The notes: generated by a model from the letters alone, not told the origin. A stretch of DNA of 64,000 nt from Takifugu bimaculatus (GCA_004026145.2 CP034992.1:18408605-18472604); one strand, 5' to 3'. Shown: positions 1-11,050, counted from the stretch's first letter. Numbers and translations are program-made.

Positions 1-83
1 AGGGGCCTCTTGGGTTTCTCCTCCAGGAGCCATCTGATGAAGCCAAACGGGTGAGTTCCACTCCTCAGGACTAGTCTGCGGCC

Positions 84-639
84 ATGAGGGAGGACCTCGT
101 ACGGCAGAACGCTTTGGCCGTCATCCGGCAAAGAGGGGGGGGGGGTCCCTCAGATAAGATGGAGGTGCAGGGAGACTATGTCCTGCAGTTTGGTAAATAT
201 AAAGGGAAGTCATTCAGATGGCTTTTGCAGAATGACGTAGGATCCACCGTGTATCTGATCAAGAACGTGCAGAGCGAGGAGGCAGCAGGTCTCTGTATGG
301 CTGACAGCCACAGTAAGGACAGCCTCCAGTCATTTGTGAGTTATGCCCTCAGTTTCCAAGAAATCCAGGCTCTCCTCACTTATGAGGCCGGGAGAGGGGA
401 TGGAGTGACTGCCTCATCTGAAGACGACCAGCTGGTTGGATTTGGTGCCCGAGCCAAGAGCAGGTGGAAGGAGATCTGGGACAGCAGAGGTGATGGCTAT
501 GCTGACTTTGTCATAGGCAGACGCTGCGTTCCAGGTACACGAATGTCCAGGTTGCAGCAGAACCTGCTGAAGAGGCAGCAGCCCACCACATCTTCCACAC
601 CTGCTGAGCATCCCATGAAGGCCCCAGCTGAGCCCCTGG
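84..639 (+). pseudogene. DUF6729-like gene, copy A: N-terminal exon
   Basis: This is an open exon from an ATG at 84 to a donor (G|GTATGC) at 639/640. The product contains QFGKYKGKSFRWLL, which resembles the FGKYKGK motif of exonuclease-X-like C-terminal domains, and then VGFGARAKSRWKEIW. I recall this N-terminus from multi-copy fish proteins that continue into a DUF6729-like domain. The intron phase (1) agrees with the next exon at 737, which restores a Met-Glu-Glu-Asp reading. Upstream, copy A has a TAG where copy B reads AAG, and an 11-G run where copy B has 6 G then A. These keep copy A open here but shift copy B. It is called a pseudogene because of lesions further on. Confidence 0.6.
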
Positions 640-1105
640 GTATGCTAATTCCTTCATGTGACAAGTTCAACTCTGGGAAAAGGTTTTTTTCTTTTCTACT
701 AATAACCTGTAGCCGGTATTTCTGTCTTTAACACAGCCATGGAGGAGGACGTGGAGATGGAAAGGGAGATGCTGAGCATCCATAACTCTGATCTGCAAGT
801 CCAGAGCTGTAAATACACCGTTACCACATTTATTTCATGTCAGACAAACAAAGTCCATGCCGTATCTGATTTCTATTGTTTTTCTTTTCATCTGTGTGCA
901 GATGCTATGCCAGTAGCAGCAGCCGCCCTGCCGAGAGTGCCACCAGGAGCAAAGACAGGTTTCTGAAAAATAGGTTTCAGAGCTGGAGTTCCGTTCCTTT
1001 CCATGAAGAATTCCTCTCCAAATCTGAAACTTATCTTATTATTTTTGTGTTCTTGATGTTCCGGCCGAGTTCCTTTAATATTACTCTTCATATGTTGGTG
1101 TGATA

Positions 1106-2700
1106 CAGTGCCTTGTGAAAGTATTCGGCCCCCTTGAACCTTGCAACCTTTCGCCACATTTCAGGCTTCAAACATAAAGATATAAAATTTAAATTTTTTG
1201 TCAAGAAACAACAAGTGGGACACAATCGTGAAGTGGAACGAAATTTATTGAATAATTTAAACTTTTTTAACAAATAAAAAACTGAAAAGTGGGGCGTGCA
1301 ATATTATTCGGCCCCCTTGCGTTAATACTTTGTAGCGCCACCTTTTGCTCCAATTACAGCTACAAGTCACTTGGGGTATGTTTCTATCAGTTTTGCACAT
1401 CGAGAGACTGAAATTCTTGCCCATTCTTCCTTGCAAAACAGCTCGAGCTCAGTGAGGTTGGATGGAGAGCGTTTGTGAACAGCAGTCTTCAGCTCTTTCC
1501 ACAGATTCTCGATTGGATTCAGGTCTGGACTTTGACTTGGCCATTCTAACACCTGGATACGTTTATTTGTGAACCATTCCATTGTAGATTTGGCTTTATG
1601 TTTTGGATCATTGTCCTGTTGGAAGATAAATCTCCGTCCCAGTCTCAGGTCTTGTGCAGACTCCAACAGGTTTTCTTCCAGAATGGTCCTGTATTTGGCT
1701 CCATCCATCTTCCCATCAATTTTAACCATCTTCCCTGTCCCTGCTGAAGAAAAGCAGGCCCAAACCATGATGCTGCCACCACCATGTTTGACAGTGGGGA
1801 TGGTGTGTTCAGGGTGATGAGCTGTGTTGCTTTTACGCCAAACATATCGTTTTGCATTGTGGCCAAAAAGCTCGATTTTGGTTTCATCTGACCAGAGTAC
1901 CTTCTTCCACATGTTTGGTGTGTCTCCCAGGTGGCTTGTGGCAAACTTTAAACAAGACTTTTTATGGATATCTTTGAGAAATGGCTTTCTTCTTGCCACT
2001 CTTCCATAAAGGCCAGATTTGTGCAGTGTACGACTGATTGTTGTCCTATGGACAGACTCTCCCACCTCAGCTGTAGATCTCTGCAGTTCATCCAGAGTGA
2101 TCATGGGCCTCTTGGCTGCATCTCTGATCAGTTTTCTCCTTGTTCGAGATGAAAGTTTGGAGGGACGGCCGGGTCTTGGTAGATTTGCAGTGGTCTGATA
2201 CTCCTTCCATTTCAATATGATTGCTTGCACAGTGCTCCTTGAGATGTTTAAAGCTTGGGAAATCTTTTTGTATCCAAATCTGGCTTTAAACTTCTCCACA
2301 ACAGTATCTCGGACCTGCCTGGTGTGTTCCTTGGTCTTCATGATGCTCTCTGCGCTTTAAACAGAAGCCTGAGACTATCACACAGCAGGTGGATTCTATT
2401 TATCATCATCAGTCATTTAGGACAACATTGGATCATTCAGAGATCCTCACTGAACTTCTGGAGTGAGTTTGCTGCACTGAAAGTAAAGGGGCCGAATAAT
2501 ATTGCACGCCGCACTTTTCAGTTTTTTATTTGTTAAAAAAGTTTAAATTATTCAATAAATTTCGTTCCACTTCACGATTGTGTCCCACTTGTTGTTGTTT
2601 CTTGACAAAAAATTTAAATTTTATATCTTTATGTTTGAAGCCTGAAATGTGGCGAAAGGTTGCAAGGTTCAAGGGGGCCGAATACTTTCGCAAGGCACTG
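1106..2700 (-). mobile_element. Tc1-like DNA transposon with about 210-bp terminal inverted repeats
   Basis: The element starts CAGTGCCTTG at 1,106 and ends with its inverse at 2,700, flanked by TA at 1,104-1,105 and 2,701-2,702. The two ends are inverted copies of each other over about 210 bp with few differences, including the TATTCGGCCCC blocks at both the outer and inner edges of the repeat. Unit B has the empty site with a single TA at the same place (near 29,017), which proves the TA target duplication. It lies in an intron of the DUF6729-like gene, antisense to it. Such long inverted repeats with a DD34E enzyme are known in several fish Tc1/mariner groups. Confidence 0.96.
1367..2341 (-). 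CDS. Tc1-like transposase, nearly complete
   Basis: The 324-residue ORF encodes a cut-and-paste transposase. An N-terminal paired-like helix-turn-helix region (residues about 1-50) is followed by the GRP-type hook (PRPGRPSK, 55-62) and a second HTH. The catalytic DDE core follows with D152 (WSDETK), D243 (QQDNDPKH) and E278 (LNPIENLW). The second Asp and the Glu are separated by 34 residues, the DD34E spacing of Tc1 enzymes. The glycine-rich GGGSIMVW block is present at 187-194. The reading stops at TGA directly after TYPK. The same frame then continues for another 15 sense codons to a TAA, so a CGA-to-TGA change probably clipped the C-terminus. Otherwise the gene is open, which suggests a young insertion. 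Confidence 0.92.
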   Translation of the reverse strand: MKTKEHTRQVRDTVVEKFKARFGYKKISQALNISRSTVQAIILKWKEYQTTANLPRPGRPSKLSSRTRRKLIRDAAKRPMITLDELQRSTAEVGESVHRTTISRTLHKSGLYGRVARRKPFLKDIHKKSCLKFATSHLGDTPNMWKKVLWSDETKIELFGHNAKRYVWRKSNTAHHPEHTIPTVKHGGGSIMVWACFSSAGTGKMVKIDGKMDGAKYRTILEENLLESAQDLRLGRRFIFQQDNDPKHKAKSTMEWFTNKRIQVLEWPSQSPDLNPIENLWKELKTAVHKRSPSNLTELELFCKEEWARISVSRCAKLIETYPK

Positions 2701-3841
2701 TAATAACCGTCGTGAGGACTATGAATTGATCCGTGCAATGATGAGCTGATATTGACTATGAGGAGGAGGGTAAGTGTTTGTTTTTGTTCTCTTTGATGCT
2801 TCGTTGAAAAACAGTTTGGATGCACGGGGTACGAACACGCGAATGCATGTTTGTTGACCGAGTCCCAATGCTCCTCCTGCTCGGCCTCGAGAGCGCTGAT
2901 TAACATTGTCATTTCAATTGGTGTGAATGAGACCATTATATTGTTTTCATTTTAATGATGTAAAATTCTAAAAAGCAGGAGGAGTAACGATAAGGCTGCT
3001 TGAATTTCTACTAATAACGGCGTCTTCACAACTCATTGAATCTGAACTGACTAAACTAATGTTGTCTTTTTAGTTCCATCTGCCACACGCTCCAAAGCCC
3101 CACCTGGAGATACCGCTGAGCTACAGGCATCACTAGTTGATGGTAAAAACATTGTAATTCTGTTCATCCAATCAAGTGTTCTGCTAACTGCAGCTGCCTT
3201 AAATAAAGTCATTTCATTTTTGAAAATGACCATACCTGCAGCTGTTCCAGCTTCACCAGGTGTGAAGAGGAAGAGACCTGTGCCCCTCCCCCCACAGCTG
3301 GCCTTCCTGGTGACAGAGACAGAGGGTCTCACAAAGGTAGAGGAGCCCCACTCAACTTCAGGTATGTTTCCTTTTCTTTTATTTAGGGCTGATGAACAAC
3401 CTGATGTCTCTGTAATGTCCAGCTGACTGTTCTTTCCATGTTGTCATCAGGTGAAGTGACTGTAATTTCTTAATAGCAAGTCTGCACTTGTTTTCAGGAC
3501 CTGACTCTTGCACGGCACAGACCTCTGACGGCAGAGTGCCTCCTTTGACGGACTCTACCCAAGACCAAAAGAGTGGGATGTTAAACCATGTACATTTCCC
3601 CCATTCCGTGGGGTGTTGAACAATAATAAAGTGTCCCGGGGTGATTCAAATTGACACGATTCTTTGTCACTGACATGGAAAAAATCTGACGTGTGTGCTC
3701 TGGAATGAAACCAAGTGTCCGAGGCGCGTGTGTGTTTCCTTGTATCGTGTGTTTATATCATGTGAGGGCGGGGGCACTGAAATTGTCTCTTCAGTAATGA
3801 TAACTTTATGTTGTTCAACTGTCTTCTTTACTTTATCCTAG

Positions 3842-4919
3842 TTCCCATAGCTCCTGTTCCCATGCCTGTCCCTGACCACGACATGAGCAAGTGGATCTGC
3901 TCACAACATCAAAAGCTGTGGATGAGGACGGAGCTTCAACAACTTGGGTTGTGGCCTGGGTCCCGACCAGTGCATCACCCTGGGAACGCAATTTCTCTTT
4001 GGCGTCTTCCTCCTCAGCCGGAGCGACTGGACATGGTGGCTGAGCTCCCGTCCCCCAACTTTTTTCAGCTCCATCCATTTTTCATTTGGAAGCCAGAGAG
4101 CCACATCATGGTCAGGTTGAGGAACAATGACATCCTGCCGTGCCTCCATAGCTGTCCTCGTCCTCAGGTGGTCTCTGCAGGCGTGGGCAGACCTCCAGTG
4201 ATCGTCAGCGTCCGTGGCCAGTATTTGATCTTTTCCTCGCGACTCTGCTGCAAGGCCTGTCGCAGGAACTGGTCCGCTGACCACCCTCCATGGGTGGAGA
4301 AGCTGCCCGTGCGCTTTACTAACCTTTTGCCTGCATTCCTGACTTACAAGAAGGCTGCGTGCAAGTCGGTAATGGATGAACTGCGGCGTTCTGGCAAGTC
4401 ACCGACCGATATGGCGAACCAGGTGAATGAGCTCATGCACCTCAAGTATGAACGAGCTCACCTGGCATATCTGCACGCCGTACAGAACGTCAGGGAGGCC
4501 GAGGCTGGGGCGTACGGACAGAGAACCATCGGCCAGTACGTGAGGATGGAAGATCGGCCACGTGCTTTCGGGTCATACGAGGACCAAGAAGGTTGGGGTG
4601 GGGTGTCTGTGTCCGGATTCTACCTGACTGACTGCCTGCTGGATGAGTTCAAGCGTCAACAGCCGTCTCTGACCAAGCTCCTCCAGGGCACGTTGGGGCA
4701 GGTTTTCAGGTGGGACCACACGAGGAAGATGGCGAGGAAGGTGACACTGGCATCTGGAGCCATGTCCAGTTTGGCAGTGATGAATGAGAACTGGCTCATT
4801 GTGTCCTGGGTGATGGTTCAGGCTGAGACAGAAAGGTCCCTGCATCCGATGTAGCAAGGAATGGCCCAGAGGTACAGCCACGCTGGGGTGGAAAAGGCCG
4901 GCTACCACTGGATGGACAG
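3842..4919 (+). pseudogene. DUF6729-like gene, copy A: central exon with in-frame TAG
   Basis: The exon runs from an acceptor (CCTAG|TTCC) to a strong donor (GACAG|GTGAGA). It encodes SLWRLPPQPE, FQLHPFFIWKPES, then cysteine pairs (LPCLHSCPRP and RLCCKACRRNW, likely zinc-binding) and LTYKKAACKSVMDELRRSG, which together resemble the DUF6729 domain of fish proteins. Further on comes FRWDHTRKMARK, where the Asp could be the first acid of an RNase-H/DDE-like fold, and WLIVSWVMVQAETE. A TAG at 4,852-4,854 interrupts the frame, but sense codons continue to MAQRYSHAG and YHWMDR before the donor. The TAG is identical in copies B and C. The family role is unknown to me; a domesticated or mobile transposase is an inference. 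Confidence 0.65.
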
Positions 4920-5062
4920 GTGAGATCAGCCATCTTCTTTGTTTGCCGTCACTCAAACTGAAAAATGCTCTCTGCAAGCCATTTTCTTTGAAGAAATGTT
5001 ATATTTAATGTTACAATTCTTCCTTTAGAGCTCATATTTCTATGTCTCTGCCTCGCATTTAG

Positions 5063-5454
5063 AACTCTGCTTCCATGGCAGTGACGGGACAAGACAAGTG
5101 CCCTGCGTTCGCCTCTCTGACAGAGACACTGGAGAAAGTTTTGGGCTGGAGTCCAGAGAACCGGGCTGCCGTCCGCTCCCTCTGGACTGGGACAAACACA
5201 AAATGCAGAAGAGGGATCCGCCTTCGGCTCTTGTGCCCCCTCCCGCTCCAGACGATGCTCCTGGGGCAACACCTTCCTCCAGCGGGGCAACAGCGACTGC
5301 TGTGCCGTCGCTTCCCCCTGCGCCACCTGTCAGCTTCCATCTCTCTGCTGCTGGACGTGTAAAGGAGATTCCAGCAGAGGATGACCAGGATCCTGAAAGA
5401 TCAGTGGGCGGGTCAACGATAATCGGGTTTTTCAGAGCGCCATGTTGGAATTAA
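5063..5454 (+). pseudogene. DUF6729-like gene, copy A: middle exon remnant
   Basis: An acceptor-like TTTAG ends at 5,062. After it, one frame reads ELCFHGSDG and then LSDRDTGESFGLE and LPLDWDKHK, followed by a Pro/Ala-rich tail. The first bases belong to another frame (LNSAS in copy B), so a frameshift lies within the first 60 bases. The long segment present in copies B and C just upstream (motifs RVHILRGCLSD, VWIPVRGTSQQEGYHF) is missing here. The segment ends at a TAA at 5,452-5,454 unless an upstream donor is used to reach the exon at 5,639. Confidence 0.5.
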
Positions 5455-5638
5455 GGCCTTCGAATGATTGAAAATAAATAGATTTAGTTAGGTTGTGGTC
5501 AGTGTATCTCAATCTTTTGATGTGTTAAATATTACACTTTCTGTTATTAAGGGATGGATATTAATGTGTTTTCTCAATAGCCCATATCGCGATAATATGA
5601 GTTACTAAGGATGCATTATTGCTTTGTTTGTGTTCCAG

Positions 5639-6438
5639 ACGTCTCTGGAGCTTTGCCCCTGCCGCTGAAGTCCTCGCCGAGGAGCGCCCGCACTGGACCC
5701 ATGAAGACTGGTGGTGGAGTGTTTGTCTTGGACCACACACGCTGGACTCTTCCCATGAAAGACGCTATTGATAGTTTGCTGCAGTATCATCATGGGGACA
5801 AGGACATCCTGAGGCTCGTGGATCCAGACTACGCAGACACGGTCCATCGGTCTGAGGCCGATCCGAACAGCTTGCTCCGCCCCACAACCAGGTTTCACAT
5901 ATCCCGCTATGTGAAGCATCTGGCAAAGCTGTTGAACACCAGTTCTTCTCTGAACACCAGCCCAGAGAAGCTCCTGGAGACTCAACAGCTGTGGTACTCC
6001 TTGACAGAGGGGAGCAAAACAACCAGCGTTCCTGTAGTCACCATGGAGACGGCTGTTGTCACTCCTCCCACAGCCGCCCTGCCCACGCCTCTGACGCAGG
6101 ATTCCATTGAAAAAATTGTGCAGGGCATTCTAGAGATGGAGCAGCAGCAGCAGCGACCAGAGCAGAAGATGAGACAGACGAAACCCTGTCTGGCCTGTGG
6201 ACAGCCCAAGTCTCCGTATGGGACGGGTGGATCTTCCATCCACTTTTTCTATCAGCAGGGTCCTGTTCGCTACTTCTACTGCTCAAGGAAGGTGCATCAG
6301 ACTTATGCTGCTGAGGGACTCTCTGACCCCAGAATGCCCTTTGAACAATTTGCCGCGTCAGAGTTTTTCCAGAGGGAGCTGGAGGCCACCAAAAAGCGTG
6401 TGGAGGACAAAGCTCAGAGACAGATCGGCTGTGTTTAG
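5639..6438 (+). CDS. DUF6729-like gene, copy A: C-terminal exon (open)
   Basis: The exon follows an acceptor (GTTCCAG|ACG) and stays open for about 266 codons to TAG at 6,436-6,438. It encodes VLDHTRWTLPMKDAIDSLL, DPNSLLRPTT, ISRYVKHLAKLLNTSSSLN, a Gln repeat (varying by one CAG between copies), a CLACGQPKS zinc-knuckle-like motif, FYCSRKV and FQRELEATKKR. I recall the same ending in other fish members of this family. The CLACG/FYC pattern suggests metal binding. This exon is open in all three copies, unlike the central exons. Whether it is still translated is not shown by the sequence. Confidence 0.6.
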
Positions 6439-8950
6439 CTTCATGATGCCGTCTCAGATGATATTCTTTCATTACCGCCACCCTTTCTCCACTCAGAAGA
6501 CACCCAGGTTTCCCAGCTGCCTCCGTGAACATGTGCTCCCACTCCCACCTTGTTTGAACCCCCGGTTCTCAGTGTCCACCTTCCCTTTTGCCATTTTATG
6601 GGTATCTGAAAGTTAACTTTTGCTGTTATGCTAATGACTACTGATAAATAATTAAATGAAGCCACCTCCCGCTCAGACTGTCACCGTTGCATTGTGGGAA
6701 ATGTAGTATTGGCCTGTGTAAAACATCTGCGGCCTGCGGGCCGGTTCTAATAATAAATCAATATCATCCCGGGGGCCATAGAAAACCCTCGACCTTGACT
6801 CTGACATATGAGCTTTAAATGATTTCTTTTGACTCCCATTTATTTGGCTGTTTGGATATCATCTTTGCTAGTGTGTGTGTGTGCGCACGCTCTATGGAAC
6901 TGGCATAAAGGATGTTAAAATTAGTCTAAATTAAATAAAAATCCATCCATTCATCATTCCCAACAGGCGGTGTTTGATTAGAAACTCTTTCTGAACTCTG
7001 GTGCTCTGAAACATCTCCGCTTCCATTTTCAGCTGTTTTTATTCTCAATAACATCAAATCATCCATCCATCCAAATCGTGGTCCTGTTGGACCACCAAAG
7101 GACAAACACTTTCCATTTAGCACGGACAAAAAAACCCAAATCCTGTTGAGCAATGAAGCTGTGGGGAGAGTTTGAGGAGCGTTTCTGAGGAACACGCTGC
7201 CATATTGGGTCCAAGCTGCTGGGGTTTTTGTTGTTTCCAGGTGAATCGGTGGGCAGCGGCGTTACCGCCTGTCTCTGCCCCCCCCCCCCCCTCTCCCCGT
7301 GGTCGTGGTCACGCCGGGCATCTTTACTGGTCCCGTTTTAAACAGGTTCTGTTGGGAACAGGTGTTCTCCAGAACTGTATTTCAGGCTGCTGTGCTGAAG
7401 GGCTGTTTTCAGTAGCAATAGAGCCAGAGTGTGCCTGCTCCATATGAACCCCCCCAGGCCGTGCTTTCCTCCTGGCTGAGCCATAATCAGCTCTGGATGG
7501 ACTGGTTCACGCTTGGACTGAGTCAAGATTTGATAGCTTGACTGATTCTTACAGTTTTTGATCAAACCCCCATCTGCTGATTCCAGGAGATCTTTAAAGG
7601 ATCTCAGAGCTTCAGATTTATGAAGCCTGCTCAGCCCCCGGCAGCGCTGATGAAACCATTTCATTCCTTCAAAAAAGCAGAACATGAAGCTCCAGAAAAG
7701 GTTTTTGGATCAAGTTTCCAACAGAACGAGGACAAGTGGGTAAAAGCGCCACTTTAAAGCCTCCAGGCCTCAGAAAACATCCACCTTTAGGATGCCTGAC
7801 TTTAGAGGATCATCGGTTCGCTCCGAGCACAAGAACAAACATGTTTAACCTCAGTCCAAGAACATCTGACCTGAAATGATCAAAAAGCTTCAGCGTAAAA
7901 AGATGGTGGAGAGAAAGCTGCTGGGAGGTTCTCAGAAGAGAAGTGGCATTAAAGCCAGCTGGAAGAGTCCAGCCTGCTTCCTGCTCCTCCAAACAGGCGT
8001 CTCCACACCAACACTGAGGAACACGGGCTTCTGTTCTTCCTTCTTCTCTTCTGACTATTGTGTGTTTGATGAATGCAGCATCCACTCACTGCCCCCCCCT
8101 CATTTACACTGCTCCTGGTTTCACAATGCTCCTCAGACAGATGCAACCAGAGACACTGATGCCGTCAGACAATAAACCTGAGTGTTTTAGTGTCCGGTTA
8201 TTAACATGTTCCATGCTTTTCCTCCTGCAACAGTTCATCACACCTGCTCAGGGAAACCTCGGTGTAAAGGAGGTGAAGCCGTGCCTCAGTGACTCTACTT
8301 TGGTGTTTTAGAAACTAACAGTTATTAGATGAATATACAGTGTGCACGTACGCACACACGTGTGTATGAACACTTAATACACGCGTGTGCGTGGATGTAG
8401 ACTTTTTAGTACTTTGCAGATACGTGTCTGTATATAAACCAGATCCTCCTGTAATAAAGAACTAAAGGCTGACTGTTGTCACGTGACCCGTCTCCGTCTG
8501 TGTCCGATGATGGAACCTGCCTGGAACATCTGGTGCACAGAAAAAGCAAAACAGCTCACAGAACTGGTCCAGTTTAGACCCAAAAATGACAATAAATAAT
8601 GAAAATGTGTGACGCAGTAGAACAATGGACGAACTTTCTATTGGTCATTGACAGTTTCACTCATCAGAATTCATCAAAAATATTCAAACCAACAAACTAC
8701 ACATCGAACCGCAAAGTTTAGAGCTTAAAGGGAGCGACAGGGGAAGATTTAAAGCTCAACGCAGCTGAAGAAGTTCCAAAAAGGAGAAATATCATGTGGT
8801 GCTTTACCGCCACCCGGTGGACACGCGTGGAACTGCAGACAATAGTTAAATGCGCTCCGACACATTCTGACCTCTGCTGCTCCTCCTGGACTCCAGGGCT
8901 GCAGAAATATGCTGCTTTTACAAGTCTTTCAAATCTGTCAAGCATCCTAA
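6439..8950. other. Non-coding interval between DUF6729-like gene and NLR, unit A
   Basis: I see no coding sequence here. It holds a polyadenylation-like AATAAA near 6,752, a ZNF143-like site at 6,689-6,707, C-runs at about 7,277 and 8,091, alternating CA/CG purine-pyrimidine tracts at about 6,870 and 8,340-8,395, and a TATAAA plus AATAAA near 8,433-8,457. Short ORFs are not supported: their frames are not maintained at the mononucleotide runs that differ between units A, B and C. Confidence 0.6.
6689..6707 (-). promoter_or_regulatory. ZNF143/THAP11-type motif, unit A
   Basis: GCATTGTGGGAAATGTAGT is close to the reverse complement of the SBS consensus ACTACAATTCCCAGAATGC bound by ZNF143. It is present unchanged in units B and C. 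It lies about 250 bases after the stop codon of the DUF6729-like gene, so it could mark a promoter or boundary between the two genes of the unit. Function is inferred from the motif only. Confidence 0.45.
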
Positions 8951-8954
8951 ATCT

Positions 8955-9330
8955 TATTTATTTAACCAGGTTGAATAATGGCGGAGAATGGTGTCCGAAA
9001 AGCGTCTTTATTTTAAAGTGAACAAGAACAGTTCGGTCCGCGTTCACAGAGAGGCGGAGAGACCTCGAGAGAGTCCAAAACAAGTCCGCGAGGAAAACTC
9101 TCAAAAATAGTCAAGCCACAGAAGTCAGGGTTTGGTGATGAGGCCGAAAACACTCCGCCGCTGGCAGACGGGAGTTCTGTCCTTAAATCTAACGGGAGAT
9201 TGAAGAGAGACCGCAGGTGCGTGTGTCTGCGGGGCCACTGTGGCTGATGAGCGGCTCCTCCACGCCCCCTGCAGGTAGACACCAGCAACAACGGTCCCAG
9301 AAACTGGGAACCCAACAAACCAGTTTTTAA
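8955..9330. repeat. Inserted repeat upstream of NLR in unit A
   Basis: Units A and C carry this block (motifs AGATTGAAGAGAGACCGCAG, GTGGCTGATGAGCGGCTCCT) just before the first NLR untranslated exon. Unit B has a different sequence there. The part at about 9,170-9,290 resembles the arms of the palindrome at 46,721-47,234, so it is a dispersed repeat rather than NLR promoter sequence. I cannot name the family. Confidence 0.6.
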
Positions 9331-9339
9331 AAGTATTCC

Positions 9340-9374
9340 TTTCAGACTAAGCAGGAAGACTGAAGACCGACAAG
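9340..9374 (+). other. Candidate NLR 5' untranslated exon, unit A
   Basis: TTCAGACTAAGCAGGAAGAC followed by CGACAAG|GTGAGT resembles the untranslated first exon I recall from fish NLR genes. A second similar exon (TTCAGACGAAGCAGGAAGAG ... GTGACAG|GTGAAA) lies at about 9,691-9,727, which suggests alternative first exons. Both are conserved in unit C; in unit B the second is altered by an insertion. Confidence 0.45.
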
Positions 9375-9613
9375 GTGAGTAAACGAAGAGCATTATTGAA
9401 AAGAATTGACAGTTGTGTTTGGAGATAAAATCAAGATTTGAATCAATGAGACTTCATATTTAGTTTTAGCACAAAACATCGTTATACATTATAAATGAAT
9501 AGTTCTTATTTAACATTCCTATAGTCTGGCTTTAGTTATAGTTGAATAGTCTTTCTAAGTGAAGTTTAGTTTATTTTTCTGCTCTTTGCTACTGATTCTA
9601 AAAGAACTTTAAA

Positions 9614-9684
9614 CCCTCCCAGAATGCTTTAATGGTAGTAATATATACGCCATAAAGCTGTGATTAGGTTTTAAAAGTGAAACT
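9614..9684 (+). promoter_or_regulatory. NLR promoter module with ISRE-like site, unit A
   Basis: The module has CCCTCCCAGAATGC (9,614), an AT-rich TATA-like stretch (about 9,640) and AAAAGTGAAACT (9,673-9,684), which fits the interferon-stimulated response element pattern (two GAAA-type half-sites two bases apart). It sits just upstream of the second candidate 5' exon. Induction by interferon is inferred. Confidence 0.45.
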
Positions 9685-9999
9685 ATTCTCTTCAGACGAA
9701 GCAGGAAGAGCGACATTTTGTGACAGGTGAAAAGCTCATGAAGTTATTAGAGTTGTTCAACAGTCCAGGTTACAGCTGGATATTTTGGTATTATTTAAGA
9801 CAATAAACTTTAAAAATAATTAAATAAATCCACACAGGATCACAGGACACCAACAGGATTTTGGGTTCATGTTGCACGTTTTCTCACAGTGGTTTATTGT
9901 TCTATGTTGTGGAACCACTGTGAAAGAAATGCAGGAGTGGGTGTCATTTCTTTCATCTATTTTAAATAGAGCAGTGATCTTTGAGGACTTGGATCATAG

Positions 10000-10565
10000 A
10001 AATAATTGAAGAGGGGAACAAATGAGGGAAGTTAAAAAGTCCTGACTAGCATGTTTATGTAGCACCAGATAATTTAGTGGCTGAGCTGAAGACAGTCCTT
10101 TCACCATGTTGGCCTGTGGAAAACCAGTGTTGTCGGCCCGATGGACCAGCGTCCCCGTCGTTGCCGGACCACCGTTGGCCACCAGTTGGGTTTTGGGATC
10201 AAAGTGGGGGCGTTTCCTGTATCCGGTTCTCCTCACGGATCCATGACTACAACATGTTGCTGCAAGTGCAGAGACGTTTGCTCTGGAAAGAACTTTAGAG
10301 CACATTCAGTGCTGCAGGATGAGGGGCTGGAAAATGTGCCAGTTCTTTTCTCACTGCAGGGAACAGTTAAAAAAAGCAGCTTAAACTCTGAAAACATGAA
10401 AATGATACAGAGACATCATTGATTTATTGATTCAGTTGTTATCCAGAATGTATTAGAAATGTTCCTGTTTGATAAAAATGCAGTGAATTGGGATTATTGA
10501 ACTACAACCTCTACAGATTATTTACCTTCATCACAGTCTCATCACTATTTCTGATGTTTCCTCAG
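10000..10565 (+). other. NLR 5' intron, unit A
   Basis: This is sequence between the untranslated exons and the first coding exon. It is more than 97% alike in units A and B by eye. A 73-codon ORF starting at 10,077 is open in both copies but matches nothing I recognise and ends without a splice donor, so it is not annotated as a gene. Confidence 0.4.
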
Positions 10566-10667
10566 GATGGACGAGGACAGAGCAGAGTCCACAGTGCCCA
10601 GCTGTGTGTCCCTGAAGAGTGACCGGTCCAAAAATAGAGGAATAAACTTCAGAAGTTCAGAGGAAAT
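10566..10667 (+). CDS. NLRC3-like receptor A, coding exon 1
   Basis: After CCTCAG, the ATG at 10,567 opens MDEDRAESTVPSCVSLKSD. This matches the acidic start and PSCVSLKSDRS repeat that typify the N-termini of fish NLRC3-like proteins. The donor AAAT|GTAAGA leaves two bases (phase 2), which join the exon at 10,890 as a Met codon. No PYRIN or CARD domain is visible before it. Confidence 0.75.
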
Positions 10668-10889
10668 GTAAGAAAACTAAAGCGTGATGATGTGTTTGTG
10701 TGGCAGCTGTTAGTCACATTAACAGCAGCAGGTTGTGAGTTTATTATTGGAGATGTTTAACACTTAAACCTCAGACAGTCATATAGTTACAGACTTAATG
10801 TGAATATTGTTGATTAGAAACAAGAATCAGGTTTAAACTGAAAGATGAATTCAGACATAAATGCTGGAACAATATTGAGTCTTGATCAG

Positions 10890-11050
10890 GTTCTTTCATC
10901 CTATAAATCAAAGGACTAATAGAGATGTGTTTCATAGTGAGAGGGGGGAGCACATCCTATCAAACTGGGACCAGGCAGCTCCACCAGGAGAGTCCTCTTG
11001 TTCACAATCTGGAAGCAGATCTGGAGATGCTGAAATGAAGCCCAAACAAA
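10890..11050 (+). CDS. NLRC3-like receptor A, coding exon 2
   Basis: The exon starts after TGATCAG and ends at CAAA|GTAAAA. In phase with exon 1 it reads FFHPINQRTNRDVFHSERG and continues to GDAEMKPKQ, a polar linker. It ends in phase 1, which matches the next acceptor at 11,150. The same exon is present in unit B at 37,480-37,640. Confidence 0.65.

Larger units (their letters stand above)
737..3589 (+). pseudogene. DUF6729-like gene, copy A: short linker exons
   Basis: Several short exons with good splice sites fit here: about 737-798 (acidic, MEEDVEMERE), 902-958, 3,074-3,142, 3,242-3,361 (basic KRKRP, a possible nuclear localisation signal) and 3,498 to about 3,589. They encode a low-complexity Pro/Ala/Ser linker between the N-terminal and central domains. 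Intron phases agree between the exons at 3,074, 3,242 and 3,498. The exon set is shared with unit B. The 1.6 kb Tc1-like element sits in the intron between 958 and 3,074. Exact ends of the first, second and last exons are uncertain, and in copy B the last donor GT is changed to GG. Confidence 0.45.

Noticed and set aside
5611..6532. Minus-strand ORFs opposite the DUF6729-like C-terminal exon
   Set aside because: Shadows of the plus-strand coding exon; no start context or family match.
7172..8311. ORFs of 60-150 codons repeated in the three units
   Set aside because: Their frames are not maintained at the mononucleotide runs that differ between units, and no splice context or known motif is visible.
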